Below are positions 44,803-54,413 of a stretch of 64,000 nt of DNA, in pieces (the stretch's first letter is position 1; each line of letters opens with the position of its first letter). The notes beneath the pieces are model-generated. The model saw only the letters and a list, made by a program, of their open reading frames with translations. It did no database searches and was not told the DNA's origin. Made by a program: the position numbers and the translations under genes. The stretch spans positions 434,001 to 498,000 of the forward strand of contig JAADJZ010000027.1 of the NCBI GenBank assembly GCA_011032825.1, in the 5' to 3' direction. The stretch comes from Massariosphaeria phaeospora (taxonomy: Eukaryota; Ascomycota; Dothideomycetes; Pleosporales).

Positions 44803-46338
44803 ATGAGTCAGCCAGCTAGCCAGCCAGGCGTCAAGCGCCCACACAAGCCGAAAATCCACTTTGATAAGGGCGAGAACCCGCCCCGACAGAAGAAGCTGAA
44901 GCAGTCCCAGATTTTGCAGCCGTCGCAGGCAAACGGGCGACAGCCTCTGCAGCCGGTGTCTGGCAACGTTATCCCCCCGAGCGAGATCGATGGCGGCGGC
45001 GGCGGCGCCGCCGCCACAGGCGCCCCGGGCGCCTCGAAAAATCAGACGTTGTTTGTAGGAGATGACGAGGATGAGGAGGAGGAGGTTTTCGACGAGTTTG
45101 ACGACGACGACGTTGAGCCAGGCGCTGGCGGAGGCGTTAGTACACAAAACAGAGGTGGCGAGGGAGATGGCGAGAGAGGTGGCGAGGGAGATGGCGAGGG
45201 AGATGGCGAGGGAGATGGCGAGGGAGATGGCGAGGGAGATGACGCTCTCTCGTTTGCAGCGCCATTTGCACCTCCGCCATCTGCGTCGCCGCAGCGGATC
45301 AACAATGGGCCGTCTCCGCCGTCGCTATCTCGTAGTCCTGTTGAGGTGCGCTGTGAGGTGCGCTGGAGGGCCTGTTTTGGCGACATAGATAAGAATCAGG
45401 TGTTGGAGGCTACCGACAGCGAGTCAGATTATAACCTAGGCGCGCTGAGTTATGTGAAGCTTTGGGAGTGGGTTGACAACACTACGAGAGATTTGCTGCC
45501 CCGGCGCGTAAAAGTGAGGAGCGTACTTGCCATTGTATATCCTACGAAGCAGCACAAAAAGGATAGGCTCGTCAAAACGCTCCCAGCGTCGGATACGCGT
45601 AGGCGTAACTAGGTCAAAGTTATGGCGCTGGCGAAGTCAGTTTTTGAAGAGACGTCGCACAAAACGCACATAGATTTTGACCTTATCCTAATGGACGAGC
45701 CAGCGGCGCAAACTCAGTTGCCTGCTACAGCGCATAGCTCAGCGCGAGTTCGAAATACAGCAACGCAAATACAGGAGGATGGTTTGGCAAGAGTTATCGT
45801 AGCGGAGCAAGCAGGTGGCGGCGTAGCTCTCGGGATCCGCGATCATTGGGCGTGTAGAGATGCCCACTGTGATAATTTTCCGCTCACCTGCTGGGTTAGG
45901 CGCCGAGAGGGTCAACCGGATCGTTTTGAGAACCACTACGCCGTCAATGGGCATATTATCGCGATGTGGGCTCGTGAGGTGGCGCAGGAGTTGAGTACAA
46001 TTCAAGAGCCATCCGATAACGTACGTGTAGCGATCCTACAGGATAGAGATCGCGCCGTAGCAAATAAGGCAAACAAACGCAAACATGGGGGGCCTCAGGA
46101 GTTTGAGGATATAGCGCGGCTAGAGAGGCAGTTACTGAGTGCGCAGGTGCAGCAAATCACTGCTCAATCTCAGCCAGGGCATCAAAATACGCCCCAAGTT
46201 GGCACTGGCGCTGGCGTTGCTGCGTACGGGGTCAATCCAAATGTGCCTACGTCTCAAATCCTGCCTGCAGCGTGGGCGCCTATAAAGCATCGCGTACACT
46301 GGGAGATTGTAGAGCATACGAAAAACTTCTTCAATTAG
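44803..46338 (+). pseudogene. Acidic repeat protein, broken, family unknown
   Basis: The frame starts MSQPASQPGVKRPHKPK, has an acidic tract (DDEDEEEEVFDEFDDDDV), then Gly-Glu-Gly-Asp repeats (45154-45240). A TAG at 45610 interrupts it, and the same frame continues to 46338 with a Cys/His cluster (CRDAHCDNFPLTCWV, HYAVNGHIIAMWA). After another TAG at 46336 the frame still reads protein-like for ~40 codons before further TAG codons (46465, 46483). The composition suggests a nuclear protein carried by fungal repeats, but I do not recognise the family. The interruptions are all TAG, and no frameshift is apparent up to 46483. Confidence 0.5.
45154..45240 (+). repeat. 12-bp minisatellite encoding Gly-Glu-Gly-Asp
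   Basis: About seven copies of GGCGAGGGAGAT, the second with a variant, in frame with the acidic protein. Confidence 0.9.
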
Positions 46339-46869
46339 TGGCGTCGTACGTCGCCGTACATGAAAAGAGATATCAATCCAATCGAGAAGAAGATGTGCTG
46401 GAAACTAGGCTACGATATTAATATAGTTACGGATACTTCTGGGTTTGGCCTTACACTGATTCTATAGAGTGAGTACTTTGCCTAGGAGCCAGTTTACTAC
46501 TCCTACCTACGTATGGAGGCTAGTAGGTTCAGATTGACGTATGAAAGCCTTACAGAGGAAAATTGAGAGAGAGTTGATAAGTAGAAGCTGCGCAGCGCTC
46601 GTGGAGCGGAGTTAGATAAGATGGAAGATTTATGGCTAGCTGGTCGTGGTAAGTCTTCCAAAATGTTCAACTCTATTGACGCACCTACACTACAACACCG
46701 CTACAACGTCTAATAATTCTGCAATTGCAGGAGATGTGTCGCTAACGTATGAACAGTCACCTCTTAATTTTATAGAGTTTTAAAATCGCGTTGTGGTAGT
46801 TGCGCACGTAGCTACCTGTTTACAGTTGAATACTGCATGACCTGCGCTCCAAAGCTCAACACACGTAGC

Positions 46870-47850
46870 TTACATGTACCCAGACCTCTTAAACAGCTCT
46901 CTAGCGTTACAGTAACAGCTAGCCTGTACGGCGCGCTCTAAAAAGTACCTAAAGTTGTCAAACAAGGCTGCCTCTGTGTAGTGTTTTCGAAGCTACATCT
47001 TCAACTAATAGAAGCTCGCCTCAATTGGGTTGAAATCTGGTGAATACGGCGGCAAGTATTCTAAAATAAGGCCAGCGTCTTCACAGAGCTGTTTGATACG
47101 CCCCCCTCGGTGTATTGACGCGTTATCCAGTACAATTATTGACTTGGGTCCTAGGTAGAGCGAACAACGAGGCAATACGTCCTTGATGAGAAAATCTTTC
47201 ATGATCTCTGCCGTTATAGCTCCTTGGTAAATCCGATGGGCGATGTAGCCCTCTGTCGCTATAGCTGGCAGAATACTCCATCGCTCAGATCGTTTTACTG
47301 GATAAGATGGCTCACAAGCCACTCCTATAGGAGACCATCCGTATTTCCTATCGCCTGTACGCTCGTTTGCAGCGCTCTCATCAAGGCAAACAACCTGATC
47401 GGCATCCCAAGTTTGAAGCCTCGCTCGATACACTGCCTGGAGCGGTTCACTGCGCTCTCTAGCTTTTCTCGTTGTAGCTTTGTGGCTCCACCTAGATTGA
47501 CGCAGTGCTCTGTAAATCACACTCCGAGAGACAGTGAGATCGTGCTTATTGTATAGGAAATCCATCATCTCCTTAATGTACTCCGTCGGTCGACTTTCAA
47601 GAAACTCCATGAGGCTATCCTTGTGATACTGACGGAGATGGCCAGGTCGCCCAATCTTGACAGTAGCAGGCGGATATGGCTGTCCCTACTGTTCAAGAGA
47701 TAGGCGTAGTCTCCGCGAGACGTATCGGTTGACGCCAGTCTCTCTATGTATTTGGGAGAGATTCATGCCGGCCTTGATACGATCCAGTACACGCTGCTGA
47801 AGTTCAGGTTGAAGCCGGTGGCCTCTCGGGCGAGATTTAGGACTCTCCAT
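46870..47850 (-). pseudogene. Tc1-type DDE transposase, three in-frame stops
   Basis: The frame starts MESPKSRPRGHRLQPELQ (47850) with an HTH region (AGMNLSQIHRETGVNRYVSR) and GRPGHLRQYHK. The catalytic core has VVCLDESAANERTGDRKYGW, IIVLDNASIHRGG and PPYSPDFNPIEASF, so the acidic triad is DD34E, the Tc1 spacing. The C-terminal part reads LRKHYTEAALFDNF and ends at the TAA at 46872-46870. TAG stops lie at 47688-47686, just upstream of 47005, and about 12 bases further on. Without them the frame is open for 326 codons. Terminal inverted repeats were not found by eye. Confidence 0.8.
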
Positions 47851-48077
47851 AACGGTACTATCTCCAAAACACCAAATATTGGCTTCAAATTGACGGGGGG
47901 CATCTCACGTTCACAGAAAACAGCAAAGGTGGGGTTTGAAATGGTGTCGTCATTTCGCCCCCTATTAATCTCTATATAGAAATATGACGCAGCCATCTCT
48001 AGCGTACACCTGGCCTTCTTGGCCGCCGAGATCTCTGCCTCTCCGCAGGGATGGATTCAGTGTTTCGTAACTCATAA

Positions 48078-48360
48078 TAAGATGCGCATGGCTACAAAAG
48101 GCGTCTAATGGCGTAGAAGCTCGAGCGCGGGTAGGCCTTAACAGATTAAAGACAGGCAACTTTTCAAAGCTTAGTATAATTAGTACTGCTAGCTAAAACT
48201 ACTTTCCAGAGGCTGCACATGCTTGGTAAAGTACATCGACATAGGTTTTGAGCTTGATACTTCGATCGAGAGTTGGATCGACGGGAACTGAGAGTTGATT
48301 AGACATACTAGTATACCTCGCCTATGTACAACAAAGCTTAATCACTGTGCTCTGAAGATG
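48078..48360 (+). repeat. Long direct repeat, right copy
   Basis: Same orientation and block order as 29803-30240 (for example GCGTAGAAGCTCGAGCGCGG, GAGTTGGATCGAC, AGACATACTAGTA, CACTGTGCTCT). It is intact without the internal duplication. The two copies enclose 18 kb with the recombinase, copia, NLR unit and Tc1 remnant. Confidence 0.75.
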
Positions 48361-48484
48361 CGACCCTGGTATGTTTCAGTAATCATAGAAGCAGATCTAT
48401 ATTTGTAGAGTACATCTAGACAAGGTCTTCAGTCCCGCATTCCTAAGTATAGAAGGCGGCGCAAGCGTAAGTGTTGGCCGGGTA

Positions 48485-49819
48485 CTACCGGCGAGGTCGA
48501 AGCTCTTTCAAGTCATAACCCTCCAGAAAATCTACTAGACGGTTCAATTTTTCCGCCATACCCTGCCCATGTGTCCGAACCCAGACAAATCCGTTCCGAT
48601 CGGCTACATCTACGGTCTTGTACAGTCCAGTGATCTTGATGGCAAGTCTATGGCATGGATCATCCTGAAAAATCGATGCGTTTATAGATCCATTTGGATG
48701 TGTATGGCCTTCTGGAGCAAGGAAGCATTGTAGCCGAATTGAAGTCGGTTCGAAGCGGTCCACGAAAGATCTTCCAACGCGAAGCTGAATTCCGTGCAAA
48801 ACGAAGGCATAATCGGTACCCTTTGAATAGCGGTTCTCATTACAGAACCTTGGCTGATGGTTCCCAGTTAAATAGTCTTGGCGTTTGTTTTTCTCTATCT
48901 TAACGCTATTGTGGTGTATATCAGCGTACTTTCGCTTGACAGGGTCACTACTATGCCGAAAGTACTTCAAAGACCGCATTGGAAATTGATAAAAAGTGAA
49001 ACCCTGGGCTAATGGCTCGCGAATGTTCGTTCCACGGTCTAGGTCCTCAGGGGCTAGGAGTTCCAGGGCATCCTTGGAGAAATTGGCCTTCAGGTCTTCC
49101 GGTTGCATCGTCCTAAAAACTAAACTAATCCACTGTTCCATGATATTGTCTATAGGTCCAGGTACTTGGTCCTTGGGCTTGCGGCATGGTACTAGGTAAA
49201 CGCCTTCGGTCAACTCTTCATAGTATAGATAGTGAAGTGTCCGATTCTTGTTGCGATACCGCTGATTATCATGCTCTTTTGGGATCCTACGAGACAAGTT
49301 ATCCGTTTGGCCAGAATATGCCTTCCGGCCGGAGGCTCCCCAGAATAGATGGACATATTGTCCCGCTTCGTCTTCGAACTGCGTTACGGCTTGTTGCTCG
49401 ATCCTAAAATTGATGCTAGAAATTGTGTAGTGTAAGCTGGAGGTTGGATTTTGGAGTGCAAAGCAAGAAATGAATACATACAGTATGTTAAGTATATCTT
49501 TGTTATCAGTATGCATGCGGTGCTGTAGAAGGTTAATTCATTTTTATACATACGCGTTATCACCATAGAGCTTCCCCTGCTCATACAAGCTAACTAGCCA
49601 AGGTTCGACCATGGATGTGCATTTCGCGATAGTGCCTTCAGCATCATCAACTAACGCGCGATATCGCTCCATGATAACAGCGTTCTCTCCGAATCGCTGC
49701 AAAATTACATTCTTAACGAGATGAGTTAGAATCTCGTGCGGGTGCAATGGGTCCGTCAATTTGACGTTTTTCGAGGGCTTCGTTTCGAAATCAACGGAAG
49801 GGGAGCGCTTAGCAGACAT
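48485..49819 (-). CDS. GIY-YIG-like nuclease domain protein
   Basis: Exons 49819-49554 and 49403-48485 give 394 residues; the 150-nt intron is long for this genome, so a small extra exon is possible. The N-terminal ~90 residues (MSAKRSPSVDFETKPS) hold helical sequence with HEILTHLVKNVILQRFG. The second exon starts with QYVHLFWGASGRKAYSGQTD NLSRRIPKEH and then YLYYEEL, which has the Gly, Tyr-x-Gly, Asn-Leu, Arg and His spacing of the GIY-YIG fold. This points to an endonuclease-like or DNA-repair role, but the match is partial and the remaining ~250 residues are unrecognised. The frame is intact, unlike its transposon neighbours. Confidence 0.5.
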
Positions 49820-50480
49820 CTTGACAGACACTGGATGGAAGAACACAGAAAAAGAGGATTACAGAGCAAGTCACAGTCACAGCTACGAAGAAAAGAGAAT
49901 ACGGCGGTGTTGCTTGAGAAGATTTGGCTTTACTGCGATGATAAACGTCATCATGCTTCATGTGTACTTCAAGAGGAAGGCACGACACCGTACACTCTTT
50001 CCGCACTCAAGGCCCGATAAGGACATTTGTTCTCGAAGCCTCTAGAAATTAAACTTGAAACCAATGAAGAAAGTCTATCATGTCAATAATAACTGCAGTC
50101 GTAGTAAAGGTTATTGGTGTGGTTTCGCTGGTATAGAGGAGAGAAATTTGCACTTGACGATGCTAATGTCGCATCTGCTAGAAGTGCACAGGCGAAGCAT
50201 CTTATAAACGTAGCTATAAAAGCCTTGGCCTATACTTAGTAGAGTGCATCCAGGAAGGTTTTCAGCTTTATGTTTCGATTGAGACCTGAGGTTTGCGCGA
50301 GCAGCTCAGTGGGAAGTTGGGAACATAGACTTTTCAAGCTAATCCGGATCAGGATAGCTCTGCACTAGGACTTAGTAATACCCCACTTCCGCAGTGCCCT
50401 ACCTACACCTCTTACTCTCTCACTTTTGAATAGTCGATATATATTTTTTGATTTTGACTTTTTCCATCAAACAATACAAT
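49820..50480. other. Region upstream of tRNA-Gly, resembles 30.1-30.56 kb
   Basis: From about 50220 the sequence resembles, at low identity, the stretch before the tRNA-Gly 5' half at 30565: AAGGTTTTCAGCTT versus TAGGTTTTGAGCTT; AGGATAGCT; CCCACTTC; TACACCTCTTAC versus TACGCCTCTTAC. No gene is seen. Confidence 0.5.
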
Positions 50481-50608
50481 GCATCGGTGGTTTAGTGGTA
50501 AAAGTTCGTGCTCCATTCTGATTCGTTGAACCATTACTAACAATGTTCTAGTTAGCCGTTGCCAAGCGCAACATCGGCTAGCCCCGGGTTCGATTCCCGG
50601 CCGATGCA
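50481..50608 (+). tRNA. tRNA-Gly (GCC) with a 48-nt intron-like insertion and a short canonical intron
   Basis: The acceptor GCATCGG pairs with CCGATGC. A box TGGTTTAGTGG and B box GGTTCGATTCC (50588-50598) are present. The anticodon arm reads AGCCG-TTGCCA, then ~9 extra bases, T and the pairing CGGCT. The extra 9 bases sit at the normal tRNA intron position (37/38). A second insertion, 50504-50551, lies between the D arm and the anticodon arm. It begins GT, has the perfect branch sequence TACTAAC at 50535-50541, and ends TAG. Poly-T terminators follow (CTTTTTG near 50613; eight T near 50621). Confidence 0.75.
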
Positions 50609-50611
50609 AAT

Positions 50612-50628
50612 ACTTTTTGATTTTTTTT
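50612..50628 (+). terminator. Pol III poly-T terminators of tRNA-Gly
   Basis: CTTTTTG and then a run of eight T within 20 bases of the tRNA 3' end. Confidence 0.7.
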
Positions 50629-52125
50629 GCGTGCATAGGGAGCATTTGTAGGAGTAAGGCCAGGCACAGGCTTACAGATTGAAGAGTGGGTGGTCGTTTG
50701 CAGGGTATAGTGACGACTTTTTTTTGTTCTTTTGAGCGAAACTACTAATCCCTCAATCATGATTGCACTATCAATTAATTGGTTATACATACCCGCGACC
50801 TTGTTGTATTCGCAATAACTACAGAGGTAGGCGAATGCAAAGCTGCAGCCAGCGTTCTACTAGTGCTTACTTCAGACGCAGACATGTTCTAGTAGCTTGT
50901 ATCTTGTCTACAGAGGAGGAGGGAACTGGAGTCTAGTGAACTGTAGCCATAGAACCCACAACTCATCCGCAAACTAGCACGATCTCCTACGCCCTCTGGG
51001 CAGTCCGCACCCTCTTCCTATGCTCGTGTGGCATTGCTAATCGCTGGCTATCGGTGTCTGCTTGGAAACCCAAGAGAAAGAAGCTTAACCGAGTCTCAAG
51101 TCAATGCATTTGCAAGTGCTACATATGGTTCGCCCTCTACTGCCGCGTGTTCACTAGGCTACCACAGTCGCCACTGTAGTGTCACGCCTCAGAGAGGCAA
51201 ACAACGCGCAGCTTGGAGTCTGACTGCCATGCTCCGTCGTGAGTGACCGCTGACACCCCATATCAAACTGCGGCACATCCAGTGACCCCGTCTTGCGGAT
51301 GCTCAACTCCAGGGCGCCAACAACAGAGACGCAAGCCACTGCCATCGAGAGAGGCCTCGAACACGCCAGAGCGTTGCTGAGAACGTGCAGCACGGCGTTT
51401 CCAACTTCGCACGACAGGCCGTTGGTAAGACCGCTGGTTGCGAGAGTTGCCGACGAAGAAGATTAGACTTCAGACAATCCTCATGGCAGTGTAGGAGGTT
51501 TCAGCAGGAGGTAGATCAGCTTGCTACTACCTTTGCTAAGTCCTGTCGTATCTAGCATACTGGCTAATGTCTAGACAGGGCTTGTCGCGGAGAAGGTAGC
51601 CAGGGGACTTGGGCCCCGCTGACGCCTTCCATTCCGAGGTGTTTCGGACAGCTGTCCAGATTGTTCGCGGGTTATTGTCGGTGGCCTGTTGACCAAAGTT
51701 TGATGCTGATGACGAAGATGGTAAGTTGAGCGAACACATCGGGAGGTGCGGATTTGTTGACTGATAGAATCCTAACCAGATCAGGACTAGTTTCGATGCC
51801 GCTTCCCCTCCCGGCTCCCACGCCAGAGCTCCGTCTCCCCTCAACCTGGACGCAATAAAGAATGCTTCAGTGCTTGCTTATCGTGGGTATGATCACGCTG
51901 CTCCCAAATAGAAGCATTCAAACATACTATTCAAATCCGAGCGGGGACATCCTATTGGGTAGTTTGCAAGCATCTTTCGACTGCAGATCAGATTGACGTC
52001 AACCGTCATTGGTTCGCCTCAGGACTCAAGAACGGTCATGATATACCTTCGTCGGGAGCCGACTTCTTCTCTTTATCTTCCTTCACCTCACATATCCATC
52101 TCCTACTCTTCGAGCAACGACCACC
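50629..52125. other. Intergenic, right border of the accessory island
   Basis: About 1.5 kb without a convincing gene. It contains a partial reverse copy D of the dispersed repeat (51530-51580). The last ~100 bases before 52126 are T/C-rich, as in the promoter of the methyltransferase gene. Confidence 0.55.
51530..51580 (-). repeat. Short dispersed repeat, copy D (partial)
   Basis: The reverse complement shows GACATTAGCCAGTATGCTAG and ATACGACAGGACTT, matching the left half of copy C (GGTATGCTAGATACGATAGG) and the ACATTAGCC end of copy A. The right-end block is not found. Confidence 0.5.
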
Positions 52126-53471
52126 ATGGCGTCTTCCCGCCAAGCAGATAACGCGATCAAGTTCTATGGAGGAAAGTCACACAGCTACGATGACACTTGG
52201 CATGTCGACTTCACCAAACGCTTCATCTCCTATCTAGACATCGAGCAAGGCCAGCACGTGCTCGATCTAGCATGCGGTACCGGACTACTCACGCTGCTGG
52301 AAGCTGATGCCGTGGGAGCGGCCGGCCGTGTCGTCGGCGTTGATGTCACGCCGGACATGCTCGTAATAGCTGCGTCCAAAAAGCGGAAAGAGAGCGAGCG
52401 GTATGCTAACGTGCAACTGTGCGAGGGAGATATTTTGGATCTAGAGGCTGTCGAGGGCGTGAGAGGACAGATGTTTGATATCATTACAGTGGCTTCTGCG
52501 TTAGTCCTACTTCCGGATCCTGTGGCCGCGATAAAGCATTGGTCGAGCTATCTAAATCCCGGCGGAATCATTGCACTCGATTCGACGCATCCTAGAAACC
52601 TAGTGTCTGGTATGGTATTCGAACGAACGGCACGGCGTCTAGGTCTCTCCGCTCCGTACAACAGAGAGTGGAGCCAATCCGAGGAGTCACTAAAAGAGGT
52701 TCTAGAAGCGGCGGGGTTTGCGGTTGAGAAGGTGATTACGGTCGATTACCAGGCTGGATACGGGAAGCGGTATTATGAGATATCGGACTGGGAGGACTTC
52801 TTCGTTGAGAACGTCATCATGAAGGACGTGTCGCAGACTTTTGCGAATAGGGAAATCAGGCCGAAGGCCCAGCAGATATTCAAAGAGGAGTGGGAAAAGC
52901 TGGCTGAGGGAGGGCGCATCGAAGAAGTTGATGTCGTATTTCTTGGAGTCGCCAGAAAACGTAAGTCTTTTACCTGGCTCCTTCAAGAACTGATCTGACG
53001 GATCTTACAGCTCCAGAAGGCTCTAGCAGTTTTATGGGCAACAAAGCTAGAGTGGCCGAAGCTGCCAAGGCAGAGATACTGTTTACTGGAGGATGCCGTT
53101 GCGGCGGTGTGCGATACGCGAGCACGGCTACACCCACAGACATAACGTTCTGCCACTGCCGCGCCTGTCAACAGCTCTCTGGATCGGCCTTTCTGCCTTT
53201 CGTGGAGGTGCCCACGCCCTCGCTCAAATTCACATCCTCATCCTCCCTTACGACGTTGAAACTGTCCAATAAGGCGGATCGGACCTTCTGCTCTGGATGC
53301 GGGACACCGGTTACGATGGTGTATCATTCCGACTCGGAAAATACTAGCCTTACGAGGGCTTCAATGGACGAGGAGAGCTTCAAGTGCGAGAAGCCGAAGT
53401 TCGAAAGGCATATCTTCCTGGATGAGAGGGTGTCGTGGCCAGTACTGCCGGAGCAGAGCGGAGAGAAGTGA
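52126..53471 (+). CDS. Methyltransferase fused to a GFA zinc-binding domain
   Basis: Exons 52126-52960 and 53011-53471 (50-nt intron, donor GTAAGT) give 431 residues. Residues ~1-275 are a class I SAM-dependent methyltransferase: VLDLACGTGLLTLLEADAVG (motif I), VVGVDVTPDML, CEGDILDLE, LNPGGIIALDSTHPRN. Residues ~300-431 are a GFA/CENP-V domain with the zinc cysteines GGCRCGGVRY, FCHCRACQQLSGSAF and FCSGCGTPV. GFA domains bind zinc and occur in formaldehyde- and glutathione-linked enzymes. The substrate is unknown. If the intron is not spliced, the methyltransferase stops after 290 residues. Confidence 0.85.
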
Positions 53472-54413
53472 GCTGGCGGAGGTACCACGCTGAATGACGA
53501 ATGGAAGACTAGCTTGGTGGTGATCGCGATTTTTCGATCATGCCTCGGCAGACTGGCTTCGTGGCACCATATGCGGTTGCAGAATGAACGAACAGGTCGC
53601 GTGTGCCAGCCAATGCAGGTTCGGATGGGTATATAGATGCAAAGCTGCTTGCGACGTGTACTAAATCTTTTAGTAGGGCGCGTCGAATACAAATAGCATT
53701 AATTATCGCTTTCGGTGACAACCTGCTCTTAAATCTGAGAAATACGGTGGGTTCCAGCAGTAACAAATAGGGAGCCGTGTTTGTTTGTTTCATGTTGCTG
53801 CACGGTCGTTAGGCGCGTTGCTAGGTTCGCGCACTGTGGCCGCCCCGGAACCTCCTCAAGGGCCGGCCACTATGGCCGACTCATAGTTCGGAAAACAAGG
53901 GTTATTATTGTGAGGTTTCAAGGATATCCTATGCTAGTCGGCGTCGCTATAGCAGGTGTTGCTGGGGTGGGCGGCGGAGTCGCGTGTAATTATGTTTTAT
54001 GAGGTGATGACGAGGCGGTGGGCTGGGGCCCAGCCTCCAAGTTTTCCTGCCACCGCACCCACGCCCACACCGACGCTCAAAAGCGCACGCAGCTGCTGCA
54101 CGCTTGCTGTCACAGTACCAGACTCTCGCTCCAGTGCAATCAACTCTCGCAGCGACTTGTGGCACGTCACTTTGTTATTGTTTTCTTCCTCGGCGAGTAG
54201 TCCTGCGCCCTTCCTGCTGTTGTTTATCGATACCCGGGAACCCCACGCCAGAACGTCCTTCTGAAGACCGGCTGCCAGCTGCAACGCGTTTTACGGGCCC
54301 ATTCCGACCCCTAACAACGGGCAGCGGAATTCCAGGACCAAAGAGGCCCCCAAGCACGCAGATTCCTCGTTTCCCGACCACGCCAGCCGGCGCCGTCGCT
54401 GCGGGTTTCCACC
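53472..54413. other. Intergenic
   Basis: 3' region of the fusion gene and promoter/5' UTR of the coiled-coil gene. No gene is seen. Confidence 0.55.

Noticed and set aside
45042..45386. Minus-strand ORF of Ser-Pro repeats
   Set aside because: It is the reverse frame of the GGCGAGGGAGAT minisatellite, not a separate gene.
50412..50790. Minus-strand ORFs across the tRNA-Gly gene
   Set aside because: They are translations of the tRNA and its flanks and carry no real protein signal.
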